Of a stretch of DNA of 64,000 nt, positions 9,505 through 17,994 are shown piece by piece. A program made the translations under genes and the position numbers. The stretch's first letter is position 1; every line of letters begins with the position of its first letter. Origin of the DNA: Halomonas sp. ALS9 (GTDB taxonomy: Bacteria > Pseudomonadota > Gammaproteobacteria > Pseudomonadales > Halomonadaceae); assembly GCF_001651035.1 (NCBI RefSeq), contig NZ_LXRG01000233.1, positions 248,001 to 312,000 of the forward strand, read 5' to 3'. The notes under the pieces were generated by a model. That model did not search any database and had not been told where the DNA came from. It saw only the letters and a list, made by a program, of their open reading frames with translations.

Positions 9505-10893
9505 ATGGTTCGAGTTGCTAAAGGTTTAACGCTGGTGGTGGGGCTGGGAATATCGGGACGTGCGATTTGCCGCCATTTAAGCCGCTTGAATGTACCTTAT
9601 ATGGTGGCGGATACCCGTGCCGCGCCACCGGGGTTAGAGGAGTTTCAAACCGCACATCCGGACATTGAGGTTCACTGCGGCCCACTAACGTTGCTGGATC
9701 TTTATGATGTTGCCGAGGTGGTGGTCAGCCCGGGGCTTGATCCACGCATGCCGGGCTTAAAAGAGCTGGCAGATCAGCTAAATCCGCGCACAGGCGAACC
9801 AATGGTGGTGGGCGAAATAGCCCTGTTTGTTCGTGCCGCGAAAGCCCCCATTGCGGCCATCACCGGATCGAATGCCAAATCAACGGTGACGACGCTGCTA
9901 GGAGAAATGGCTGCCGCCGCCGGTATTAATGCGGCGGTGGGTGGGAACCTTGGTACCCCCGCTCTGGATCTGTTGGCCAGCCATCCCGATGCCGCACTGT
10001 ATATCCTTGAGCTTTCAAGCTTCCAGCTTGAGACGACTCCCTCTCTGGGGGCGAGCTGTGCTGCCTTCCTGAATTTATCCGAAGATCACCTTGACCGTCA
10101 CGGTGATATGCACGGCTACCGCGTTGCAAAACAGCGTATTTTTATCGGTGCTGAGAGTGCCGTGGTGAATGCCGATGATCCCCTCACGTGGCCTGAACAT
10201 CCCGTTGAGCAAGTGGCTTACTTTACTCAAGCAGCCCCTAAGGGAGATCAGTGGGGGCTGGCGTTCCACCACGACAAGCTGACGTTAATGCAGGGTTCCA
10301 GCCCTTGGTTGGCTATTAATGAGTTAAAAGTAGCCGGTCAGCACAACTATATGAATGCATTGGCGGCACTGGCCATGGGGCAGGCGTTGGGCTTTGCGGC
10401 TGCGCCCATGTGCAACGCCCTACGAGAATTTAAAGGCCTGGAACACCGCAGTGAAGTCATTGCGCACATTAACGGCGTCACCTGGGTCAATGACACTAAG
10501 GGTACCAACGTCGGCGCTACCTTAGCGGCCATTAATGGTATTGGCGCAACGCTGGAAGGACGTTTGATTCTGCTGGCCGGTGGAGTAGGTAAGGGCGCTG
10601 ATTTTACCCCTTTGGCCGCGCCTCTTTCTAAGTGTGCACGGCATGTGTTGCTATTCGGTTTAGATGCACCGCGGCTAGCTGACGCATTGATTGAACATGT
10701 CAGTATTCAGCAGGTCGAGGACTTGGCTCAGGCGATGCAGACAGCCTTTGAACTTGCCCAGCCGGGGGACTGTGTGCTGCTCTCGCCTGCCTGCGCGAGT
10801 TTGGATCAATTTGCCAACTATCAACAGCGCGGCGACGTTTTTCGCCGTTGGGTGCAGCACCAGGCATCAACTTCAGCCGGGGAGGTGCTATGA
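9505..10893 (+). CDS. murD: UDP-MurNAc-L-alanine:D-glutamate ligase MurD
   Basis: 462 residues from ATG 9505, which lies 6 nt after AAGGAG (9493-9498); a GTG at 9502 is too close to it. Rossmann-like N-terminus 'LVVGLGISGRAICRHL', ATP loop 'ITGSNAKSTVTTLLG', 'LNLSEDHLDRHGDMHGY' and 'WVNDTKGTNVGAT'. It adds D-Glu to UDP-MurNAc-L-Ala in the cytoplasm. The ATP loop has Ala before Lys (SNAKS) where many homologues have Gly. Stop overlaps the ftsW ATG. Confidence 0.96.
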   Translation: MVRVAKGLTLVVGLGISGRAICRHLSRLNVPYMVADTRAAPPGLEEFQTAHPDIEVHCGPLTLLDLYDVAEVVVSPGLDPRMPGLKELADQLNPRTGEPMVVGEIALFVRAAKAPIAAITGSNAKSTVTTLLGEMAAAAGINAAVGGNLGTPALDLLASHPDAALYILELSSFQLETTPSLGASCAAFLNLSEDHLDRHGDMHGYRVAKQRIFIGAESAVVNADDPLTWPEHPVEQVAYFTQAAPKGDQWGLAFHHDKLTLMQGSSPWLAINELKVAGQHNYMNALAALAMGQALGFAAAPMCNALREFKGLEHRSEVIAHINGVTWVNDTKGTNVGATLAAINGIGATLEGRLILLAGGVGKGADFTPLAAPLSKCARHVLLFGLDAPRLADALIEHVSIQQVEDLAQAMQTAFELAQPGDCVLLSPACASLDQFANYQQRGDVFRRWVQHQASTSAGEVL

Positions 10894-12071
10894 GTCGACT
10901 TCAGCGTCTTCGTACGGTGCTTACCACGCGCGATCTGCCCTGCGATATTTGGTTGATCATAGCGGCGGTTGCCTTGGCGGGTTTAGGTTGGGTGATGGTC
11001 AGTTCGGCGTCGATTGGTTTGTTGGAAGATACCTATCATTACTCGCGCCAGCACGGCGTATTCCTGGTACTAGCCATTATGGCCTGCATATTTATACTCT
11101 GCGTGCCGCTTGAAGTTTGGCGCCAGAATGCAGCGCTGATACTGCTCGTTTCCATTTTTATGTTGGTTTTAGTGCTGATGGTTGGTCAAGAGATCAATGG
11201 CAGTAAGCGCTGGATAGCGCTGCCGGGGCCATTGCCCAGTTTACAGGTCTCTGAATTTGCCAAAGTCGGGCTGATTTTCTACATGGCGGCGTTTATGTCG
11301 CGTTTTACCTATGATCTGCGGCGCCGAGCGTTCAGCATGTGGCGCCCCCTAGCCGTGTTGGCGGTGCCTGCCGGGCTGCTTTTTTTAGCGCCTGATTTCG
11401 GCGGTATGGTGGTCTTTACTATTTGTGTCATTGGAATGCTGATGATGAGCGGTGCTTCGCTCGTGCTGTTGGGGGGAAGTGGTGCACTGCTGGGTACAGG
11501 GGCAGTCATGATGGTGGTGATAGAGCCCTATCGACTGGCGCGCTGGACTAGTTTTTTAGACCCCTGGGCCGATCAATTTGCGACTGGCTACCAGTTAACC
11601 CAGGCGTTAATAGCCTTCGGGCGGGGGCATGTGACGGGCACTGGATTAGGTAACAGTGTGCAAAAACTACACTACCTGCCCGAGGCGCATACCGACTTTA
11701 TATTTGCGGTGATCGCTGAAGAGCTTGGCATGATCGGCGCAATTATCGTCGTGCTGTTGTTCACCCTATTTATTGCCCGCGCTATGTTGGTCGGGCGTAA
11801 AGCTGAGCTGGCAGGGCATCTGTTTGGTGCTTATGTAAGCTACGGTATTGGCTTTGTTGTGGCCGCGCAGGCGTTTATTAACATGGCGGTAAGTTCTGGG
11901 TTATTGCCGACCAAAGGGTTAACGCTGCCGCTAATGAGCTATGGCGGCTCTAGTCTGCTGGTCACTGGCATTATGGTCGGGCTGTTGCTGCGCACGGATG
12001 CCGAAACGCGTCACCGGCCTCGACGTGCATCCACCCCGTATAAATCCCGTCATGAGCCGCGTTTATCATAA
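10890..12071 (+). CDS. ftsW: Lipid II polymerase FtsW (SEDS family)
   Basis: 393 residues from ATG 10890, which has a perfect GGAGGT (10881-10886) and a 4-nt overlap with murD. SEDS peptidoglycan glycosyltransferase with about ten membrane segments. Family signatures: 'ALPGPLPSLQVSEFAKVGLIFYMA', 'GYQLTQALIAFGRGH', 'LPEAHTDFIFAVIAEELG', 'GLTLPLMSYGGSSLL'. It polymerises lipid II at the septum together with FtsI. The tail after the last helix is rich in Arg, His and Pro. Confidence 0.96.
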   Translation: MSRLQRLRTVLTTRDLPCDIWLIIAAVALAGLGWVMVSSASIGLLEDTYHYSRQHGVFLVLAIMACIFILCVPLEVWRQNAALILLVSIFMLVLVLMVGQEINGSKRWIALPGPLPSLQVSEFAKVGLIFYMAAFMSRFTYDLRRRAFSMWRPLAVLAVPAGLLFLAPDFGGMVVFTICVIGMLMMSGASLVLLGGSGALLGTGAVMMVVIEPYRLARWTSFLDPWADQFATGYQLTQALIAFGRGHVTGTGLGNSVQKLHYLPEAHTDFIFAVIAEELGMIGAIIVVLLFTLFIARAMLVGRKAELAGHLFGAYVSYGIGFVVAAQAFINMAVSSGLLPTKGLTLPLMSYGGSSLLVTGIMVGLLLRTDAETRHRPRRASTPYKSRHEPRLS

Positions 12072-12104
12072 CGCTATGCCGTTTGGTGTTATCAGGAGTT
12101 TGAT

Positions 12105-13202
12105 GTGACGACTAACGTTAGCCGACGAGTACTGATTATGGCAGGCGGTACTGGGGGCCATGTCTTCCCAGCGTTGTCACTCGCCAAAGCTTTGCAGGCG
12201 GAACAGGTTGAAGTTGAGTGGCTGGGCAGCCCTCGAGGTATTGAAAACCGCCTTGTGCCTGAAGCGGGTATTAAATTGCATACCATCGCCGTTAGCGGGC
12301 TGCGCGGCAACGGTTTAACGGGATGGCTCAAAGCACCGCTGAATCTTAGTCGTGCAATCTTGCAGGCGCGAGCCGTCATACGTGACTTCAAACCACATGT
12401 AGTGGTCGGCCTGGGGGGCTTTGCCAGCGGCCCCGGCGGGGTGGCTGCATGGTTGGCGAGGGTTCCTTTAGTCGTCCATGAGCAGAACGCCGTGGCAGGC
12501 CTGACCAATCGAGTGTTGTCGCGACTGGCTAAACGTACGTATGCCGCTTTTCCTGAGGCCTTTGGAGCGCGTGCCGACGTCATTGGCAACCCTGTGCGTG
12601 ACGATATCGCCGCTTTGGGGAACTCGCCGCGAGATGAGGAAACTCTCTCTTCACGGCCTCTACGTTTGCTGGTGGTGGGCGGTTCGCTCGGCGCTGTCGC
12701 GCTTAATGAACGTTTGGCCCCTGCACTGGCTGCACTGCCCATCGAGCAGTGTCCCCAGGTGCGCCATCAGGCGGGTAAAGACCGTGATGCGGCCACTGCT
12801 GAAAATTATCAGCAGCACGGCGTGAGCGCTGAGGTTAGCCCTTTTATTGATGATATGGCCGCCGCCTACGAGTGGGCTGACTTAGTCGTTTGCCGCTCCG
12901 GCGCGCTGACAGTAGCAGAGTTGGCGGCTGCGGCTAAGCCCGCGCTGCTGGTGCCATTCCCCTTTGCTGTCGATGATCATCAACGCGCCAATGCCCAGGT
13001 GCTGGTCAAGGCGGGGGCTGCCCAGTGCGTTATTCAGTCTGAGCTGACCGTTGAGCGGTTAAGTGAATATTTAAATCAATTGCTCGTCCCAACCACCCTG
13101 GCTTTAATGGCGTCTAAAGCACGTCAGGCCGCGCATCTAGACGCGACGGAGCGCTTGGTTGAAGGGTGTTTGGCGATGATGCCGGTAGGAGACTCTGCGT
13201 GA
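12105..13202 (+). CDS. murG: UDP-GlcNAc:lipid I N-acetylglucosaminyltransferase MurG
   Basis: 365 residues starting at GTG 12105, preceded by AGGAG (12094-12098). Peripheral membrane GT28 enzyme that converts lipid I to lipid II. Motifs: glycine-rich 'IMAGGTGGHVFPALSLA', 'VVGLGGFASGPGG', 'VHEQNAVAGLTNR', and the donor-site region 'VVCRSGALTVAELAAA' with 'PFPFAVDDHQRANA'. Its end overlaps the murC start. Confidence 0.96.
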   Translation: MTTNVSRRVLIMAGGTGGHVFPALSLAKALQAEQVEVEWLGSPRGIENRLVPEAGIKLHTIAVSGLRGNGLTGWLKAPLNLSRAILQARAVIRDFKPHVVVGLGGFASGPGGVAAWLARVPLVVHEQNAVAGLTNRVLSRLAKRTYAAFPEAFGARADVIGNPVRDDIAALGNSPRDEETLSSRPLRLLVVGGSLGAVALNERLAPALAALPIEQCPQVRHQAGKDRDAATAENYQQHGVSAEVSPFIDDMAAAYEWADLVVCRSGALTVAELAAAAKPALLVPFPFAVDDHQRANAQVLVKAGAAQCVIQSELTVERLSEYLNQLLVPTTLALMASKARQAAHLDATERLVEGCLAMMPVGDSA

Positions 13203-14665
13203 TCGATTCAGACCAAACCATGACACCTTCACGGACGGCTGCAGGCCCTGGCATGCGTCGGATTCGGCGTCTGCATTTTGTCGGCATTGGTGGTGCGGGC
13301 ATGTGTGGTATTGCAGAAGTACTGGCGAACCAGGGCTACACGGTTAGCGGCAGTGATGCCAAAAACTCTTCGGTCTTGGAGCGACTGCGCCAATGTGGTG
13401 TCTGTGTGGCGATCGGTCATGCTGAGGCTAATGTGGAAGGCGCCGATGTGGTGGTGGTGTCCAGTGCCATTGATGAGACCAATCCAGAAATTCGTTGGGC
13501 TCATGAGCATCGTGTGCCGGTGGTGCGACGGGCTGAAATGCTCGCTGAGCTAATGCGTTTTCGTCACGGTATCGCCGTGGCGGGTACTCATGGCAAAACC
13601 ACCACGACCAGTTTAACGGCAACACTACTGGCCGAAGGGGGATTGGATCCCACCTTTGTGATTGGCGGCAAGCTGACCAGCGCCGGTGCCAATGCGCGCT
13701 TAGGCGAGGGTGATTATTTAGTTGCTGAAGCCGATGAGTCCGATGCCTCTTTTTTGCATTTACAGCCGATGGTTTCGATTGTTACCAATATCGATGCTGA
13801 CCACATGGCGACCTATGGCGGCGACTTTGAACGGCTAAAAAGTACCTTTATCGAATTTCTGCATAACTTGCCGTTTTATGGCTTAGCAGTGCTGTGTATC
13901 GATGATCCCCACGTGCGTGTGCTGTGTGATCAGGTAAAGCGTCAGTTCGTGACCTATGGATTTGATAGCGATGCCGATTATCGCATTGTTGATTTTGCTC
14001 AGCGTGGCGGTGACGTGTCGTTTACAGCGTTACGCCCTGGTGGCGCCGCGCCGTTAGACGTGCGTTTGGCCATGCCGGGTCGTCACAATGCGTTGAATGC
14101 AATGGCGGCGATTGTGGTGGCTACCGATGCAGGCGTGAGTGATAGCGCTATTCTGAGCGGTCTGGCAGGTTTTGCCGGGGTTGGTCGCCGTTTCCAGGTG
14201 CATGGACACTTCCCTGCGCCCCAAGGTGGTGGCGACATCATGCTGGTGGATGATTATGGTCACCATCCTCGCGAAGTTGATATGGTCATTCAAGCGATTC
14301 GTGCAGGCTGGCCTGAGCGGCGTCTGGTTATGCTTTACCAGCCCCATCGCTACAGCCGTACCCGCGATTTGTACGAAGACTTTGTGCGCGTACTTTCTCA
14401 AGTCGATACGCTTGTGCTGCTCGATATTTATAGTGCCGGTGAAGCGGTTATTCCTGGTGCTGAGGGGCGTACCTTGGCGGGCTCTATTCGTCAACGCGGA
14501 GAAGTCGACCCGCTGTTTGTCGAGAATAAGCATGAGTTGCCTGCGCTGTTAACCAACATATTACGCCCAGGCGATATATTAATTACCCAGGGCGCAGGTG
14601 ATGTGGGGGGGATCTCCCTGCGCTTGGCCCAGGCTCAGTTGGCGATGAACGAGGTGGATCTGTGA
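13199..14665 (+). CDS. murC: UDP-N-acetylmuramate:L-alanine ligase MurC
   Basis: 488 residues from GTG 13199. I prefer this over an in-frame GTG at 13166 because AGGAG (13187-13191) is correctly spaced and GTG overlaps the murG TGA (GTGA). N-terminal 'LHFVGIGGAGMCGIAEVL', ATP loop 'AGTHGKTTTTSL', 'VAEADESDASFLHLQP' and 'VDDYGHHPREV' are diagnostic. First Mur ligase of the stem peptide, adding L-Ala. Overlaps ddl by 4 nt. Confidence 0.96.
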   Translation: MIDSDQTMTPSRTAAGPGMRRIRRLHFVGIGGAGMCGIAEVLANQGYTVSGSDAKNSSVLERLRQCGVCVAIGHAEANVEGADVVVVSSAIDETNPEIRWAHEHRVPVVRRAEMLAELMRFRHGIAVAGTHGKTTTTSLTATLLAEGGLDPTFVIGGKLTSAGANARLGEGDYLVAEADESDASFLHLQPMVSIVTNIDADHMATYGGDFERLKSTFIEFLHNLPFYGLAVLCIDDPHVRVLCDQVKRQFVTYGFDSDADYRIVDFAQRGGDVSFTALRPGGAAPLDVRLAMPGRHNALNAMAAIVVATDAGVSDSAILSGLAGFAGVGRRFQVHGHFPAPQGGGDIMLVDDYGHHPREVDMVIQAIRAGWPERRLVMLYQPHRYSRTRDLYEDFVRVLSQVDTLVLLDIYSAGEAVIPGAEGRTLAGSIRQRGEVDPLFVENKHELPALLTNILRPGDILITQGAGDVGGISLRLAQAQLAMNEVDL

Positions 14666-15603
14666 GCGTTGACGTAACAAACCCCCAGCCTCTTGGCAAA
14701 GTCGTTGTCGTTTACGGTGGCACCTCCGCTGAACGCGAGGTATCGCTTAAAAGCGGTGCGGCGGTGCTGGAGGCGCTGCAGCGCAAAGGTGTTGATGCCT
14801 GTGGCTATGATCCCCGTGACAATGGCTTGGTAGGTTTAGAGCAACTGGCTCCTGCTGTGGTCTTTGTTGCTCTGCATGGCCGTGGCGGTGAAGATGGCAC
14901 CCTACAGGGAGCTTTGGAACTGCTCAGTATTCCTTATACCGGCAGTGGGGTGCTTGCTTCGGCGCTGGGGATGGATAAGCAACGCACCAAGCAGGTATGG
15001 AGCGCGGTTGGGCTGCCCACCCCTGAGAGCATTATGTTGGAGGCCACTGCGGACTGGCCAGCCGTGGTCGAGCAACTTGGCTTGCCGTTGATTGTGAAGC
15101 CCGTGCATGAAGGCTCAACGCTGGGGATTAGCATCGTAAAGAGCCAGGCAGCGCTTGAGGCAGCTTATCGCGAAGCAGCTCAGTTCGACGCCCGCGTGAT
15201 GGCGGAGCGCTTTGTAGTGGGTGACGAATACACTGTCGCGCTGCTAGGTGATCAGGTGTTGCCAGCAATTCGTGTTGAAGTACCTGGTGGTTTCTACGAC
15301 TACGAAGCCAAATATATCGCTAACACCACCCAGTACCATTTGCCCTGTGGCTTGACGGCTCAGCATGAAGCAGAGCTTGCCTTGCTCTGCCAGCAAGCGT
15401 TTGCCGCAATTGGTGGGGTAGGCTGGGGGCGGGTTGATGTTATGCGCGATAGCGAAGGGCGTTTTTGGCTATTGGAAGTCAATACGGTGCCAGGCATGAC
15501 CGATCATAGCTTAGTGCCTCAAGCGGCAGCGCATGCGGGTATTGGCTTTGATGATCTAGTGCTACACATACTCAACACCGCAGGCGAGCCATTCACAGTA
15601 TGA
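14662..15603 (+). CDS. ddl: D-alanine:D-alanine ligase (DdlB type)
   Basis: 313 residues, ATP-grasp enzyme making the D-Ala-D-Ala used by MurF. Start GTG 14662 overlaps the murC stop. Motifs: 'VVYGGTSAEREVSLKSG', 'HGRGGEDGTLQG', 'PLIVKPVHEGSTLGIS', 'WGRVDVMRDSEGRFWLLEVN' and 'PGMTDHSLVP', which contain ATP, magnesium and D-Ala binding residues. The length and its dcw location fit DdlB. Its TGA overlaps the start of a 15-codon ORF that bridges to ftsQ. Confidence 0.96.
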   Translation: MSVDVTNPQPLGKVVVVYGGTSAEREVSLKSGAAVLEALQRKGVDACGYDPRDNGLVGLEQLAPAVVFVALHGRGGEDGTLQGALELLSIPYTGSGVLASALGMDKQRTKQVWSAVGLPTPESIMLEATADWPAVVEQLGLPLIVKPVHEGSTLGISIVKSQAALEAAYREAAQFDARVMAERFVVGDEYTVALLGDQVLPAIRVEVPGGFYDYEAKYIANTTQYHLPCGLTAQHEAELALLCQQAFAAIGGVGWGRVDVMRDSEGRFWLLEVNTVPGMTDHSLVPQAAAHAGIGFDDLVLHILNTAGEPFTV

Positions 15604-15647
15604 GTAATGACGTATTTGATAGCGCCTTATTAAAAAGTGCCTTATGA
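15600..15647 (+). CDS. 15-codon bridging ORF between ddl and ftsQ
   Basis: ATG 15600 overlaps the ddl stop (ATGA) and its own TGA at 15645-15647 overlaps the ftsQ ATG at 15644 (ATGA again). The deduced peptide is MSNDVFDSALLKSAL. No function is recognised. Its value may be only to carry ribosomes from ddl to ftsQ, because ftsQ has no clear ribosome site. It contains a 15-bp imperfect duplication (15621-15650) and could be a chance product of it. Confidence 0.35.
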   Translation: MSNDVFDSALLKSAL

Positions 15648-16357
15648 AGAGGCGTAATGCTTGGTTGGGAATTATCCTGCTGGCGCTGCTGATGGGGGCG
15701 GGTGGGCGTGCGCTTTGGCTGTGGCTGGATCGCCCTATTGAACGGGTGTCTATTCGTGGCGAATGGGAGTATGTCAGCGCCGACTACCTGCGTACTCAGC
15801 TGGCACCACTGGTGGTCGATGCCACGTGGCTGTCGGCAGATCTGGGTGAGCTGCGCGACCGCGCACTGCAGGTGGGCTGGTTAAATGAAGTGCGGATTTC
15901 CCGTGAGTGGCCTAACGCCTTGGTGTTTGAACTCATTGAGCAGCAGCCCGTCGCGCGCTGGAATGATGATTTCTTGCTTAACCCTGAAGGTGAGCCTTTC
16001 GCTTTTGCACCTTTAACGCCACCGTCAGGCATGCCTGATCTGGCAGGCCCTGCTGGTAGCAGTGAAGAAGTGCTCGACTATTACTATCGGCTAAAATCCC
16101 ACTTCGAACAGTTATCGCTCGAACTCACTCAGCTTCGGTTAGAGCCCCGTGGTGCTTGGCGGCTGCAATTGAACGATGGCGCTTGGGTGATGTTGGGGCG
16201 GCGGCAGCATGAAGTGCGCTTAGCAAGATTATCGGCTTCATGGCAGCGAGAGTTAAATTCTCTTAGCGAACAAATCCGCTATATTGATCTGCGCTACCCT
16301 AATGGTGTTGCTGTTGCGTGGCATGGAGAAAGTGAATTTGCTGTGCAAGATGAGTAA
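15644..16357 (+). CDS. ftsQ: Cell division protein FtsQ
   Basis: 237 residues. Short basic cytoplasmic N-terminus (MKRRNAW), one membrane segment at about 7-27, then a periplasmic POTRA-type domain ('RVSIRGEWEYVSADYLRTQL') and a FtsQ/DivIB beta domain ('LNEVRISREWPNALVFELIEQQPVARW', 'LQLNDGAWVMLGR'). FtsQ scaffolds FtsL and FtsB at the septum. The start has no evident ribosome site and is probably reached by coupling from ddl through the short bridging ORF. Confidence 0.94.
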   Translation: MKRRNAWLGIILLALLMGAGGRALWLWLDRPIERVSIRGEWEYVSADYLRTQLAPLVVDATWLSADLGELRDRALQVGWLNEVRISREWPNALVFELIEQQPVARWNDDFLLNPEGEPFAFAPLTPPSGMPDLAGPAGSSEEVLDYYYRLKSHFEQLSLELTQLRLEPRGAWRLQLNDGAWVMLGRRQHEVRLARLSASWQRELNSLSEQIRYIDLRYPNGVAVAWHGESEFAVQDE

Positions 16358-16670
16358 CTCACCTATTACTTGATGCAAATAAGGTGTAAAAGTGAGTGGT
16401 TGCCATCGTTGAAAAAGCCAATAATCGGCTTTAAATTGCTTACCAAGCCTATTATTGTGGGTATGTACTAGTCGTATTGCGACTGTTGTTTCTATACTAT
16501 GGTGCAGTCGCGGGTTAAATAGTTATTAATTTCGACTATCGACAATTAGTGAATGTCTCAGAGACTGCACTGATTATTTTGGGTAGCGCGCTTTCAATGT
16601 TAAGCGTTGGATTAAGCTTCATCCTATTTATATTTATTTTTAACAATGACGCAAGGAGATTTCCCGACTC
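16358..16670 (+). promoter_or_regulatory. ftsQ-ftsA intergenic region, likely ftsAZ promoter and attenuator
   Basis: This 313-nt gap is the only large break inside the dcw cluster and is AT-rich compared with its flanks. It holds a hairpin AAAGCC (16414-16419)/GGCTTT (16427-16432), which could be a weak terminator; an AGTCG-TATTG-CGACT stem at 16470-16484; a candidate -10 TATACT at 16493-16498 without a convincing -35; and a second AGTCG...CGACT pair at 16506-16537. AAGGAG near 16653-16658 serves ftsA. Extra ftsA/ftsZ promoters at this position are usual, so regulation here is plausible but not proven. Confidence 0.5.
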
Positions 16671-17960
16671 ATGGCAGGCTCACCCAACGCATCCAATATG
16701 GTGGTCGGGCTGGACATTGGAACGTCCAAGGTCGTCGCGATAGTCGGTCAACCTACCGATGATGGCGGAATTGAAATTGCTGGTATTGGTTCGCATCCTT
16801 CGCGTGGCATGAAGCGTGGTGTTGTGATCAATATTGAATCAACGGTGCAGTCTATCCAACGAGCTGTTGAAGAAGCCGAATTGATGGCTGGCTGTGATAT
16901 CCACTCGGTATATGTTGGCGTGGCAGGCAGCCATATCAGCTCAATGAACTCGGATGGCGTTGTGGCAATCAAAGAGCGCGAAGTGACGCCCTCTGACATC
17001 GAGCGAGTGATTGACTCCGCACGAGCGCGCGCCATTTCCGAAGGCCAGAGAGTGTTACATGTGCTGCCGCAAGAGTTCTCCATTGATGCTCAAGGCGGCA
17101 TACGTGAGCCGTTGGGTATGTCCGGTGTGCGCTTAGAGGCACAGGTGCACCTAGTCACCGCAGCATTAAACGCGGTGCAGAATATCGAGAAGTGTGTGCG
17201 CCGCTGCGGTTTAGAGGTTGATGCTATCATCTTAGAGCAGCTTGCCTCGAGCATGGCTGTGCTCACTGAAGATGAACGCGAATTAGGCGTCTGTATGGTC
17301 GACATTGGCGGTGGAACGACCGATATGGCTATTTTCAGCGAAGGCGCCATTCGCCACACGGCAGTCATTCCTATCGCCGGTGACCAGGTCACTAACGATA
17401 TTGCCATGGCGCTGCGCACACCCACGCAGCATGCTGAAGAGATCAAAGTTAAATACGCTTGTGCGTTAACGCATTTAGCCGCAAGCGATGAAATGATTAA
17501 GGTACCTAGCGTAGGCGATCGCCCTGCGCGTGATCTATCGCGTCAAGCGCTCGCTGAAGTGGTAGAACCACGCTATGAGGAACTGTTTACGCTAATAAGA
17601 GATGAATTGCGCCGTAGTGGCTATGAAGACATGGTGGCTGCGGGGATAGTGCTTACTGGTGGTACCTCGCGTATGGAAGGGGTTAGCGAACTGGCGGAAG
17701 AGATTTTCCATATGCCTGTTCGTATCGCATGTCCGCAAAATGTAAGAGGTTTGGCGGATGTCGTTCACAACCCCATTTATGCGACGGGCGTCGGTCTGCT
17801 GCATTATGCCTTGCAGGAAACGCGTCATGGGCAAGGTCTAAGAAGCCACGGGGGAGTAGTTGCAGCCCATAAAGGCCGCAACGAGCTTGCCCGGCGTGAT
17901 ATCAAGGAAGACCATTCGGCGCTAGCAAGAATTAAAGGCTGGTTCAAAGGAAATTTCTGA
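16671..17960 (+). CDS. ftsA: Cell division protein FtsA
   Basis: 429 residues, actin-fold ATPase that tethers FtsZ to the membrane and recruits later divisome proteins. Motifs: 'VVGLDIGTSKVVAIVG' (phosphate 1), 'CMVDIGGGTTDMAIF' (phosphate 2) and 'GIVLTGGTSRMEGVSELAEE' (adenosine). The last residues 'HSALARIKGWFKGNF' form the amphipathic membrane-targeting helix. ATG 16671 follows AGGAGA. ftsZ begins 34 nt downstream. Confidence 0.97.
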   Translation: MAGSPNASNMVVGLDIGTSKVVAIVGQPTDDGGIEIAGIGSHPSRGMKRGVVINIESTVQSIQRAVEEAELMAGCDIHSVYVGVAGSHISSMNSDGVVAIKEREVTPSDIERVIDSARARAISEGQRVLHVLPQEFSIDAQGGIREPLGMSGVRLEAQVHLVTAALNAVQNIEKCVRRCGLEVDAIILEQLASSMAVLTEDERELGVCMVDIGGGTTDMAIFSEGAIRHTAVIPIAGDQVTNDIAMALRTPTQHAEEIKVKYACALTHLAASDEMIKVPSVGDRPARDLSRQALAEVVEPRYEELFTLIRDELRRSGYEDMVAAGIVLTGGTSRMEGVSELAEEIFHMPVRIACPQNVRGLADVVHNPIYATGVGLLHYALQETRHGQGLRSHGGVVAAHKGRNELARRDIKEDHSALARIKGWFKGNF

Positions 17961-17994
17961 CAGGGCCGCAAGCGCGGTTCAGGAGACGGGGCTT

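Noticed and set aside
12092..12742. 216-codon ORF opposite murG
   Set aside because: Antisense shadow with Ser/Arg/Pro-rich composition and no family match.
14054..14533. 159-codon ORF opposite murC
   Set aside because: Antisense to conserved MurC motifs; no ribosome site or domain.
16549..16743. 64-codon ORF with a strong hydrophobic segment, overlapping the ftsA start
   Set aside because: GTG start without a ribosome site; the hydrophobic stretch follows from the T-rich promoter region and the rest is ftsA read out of frame.
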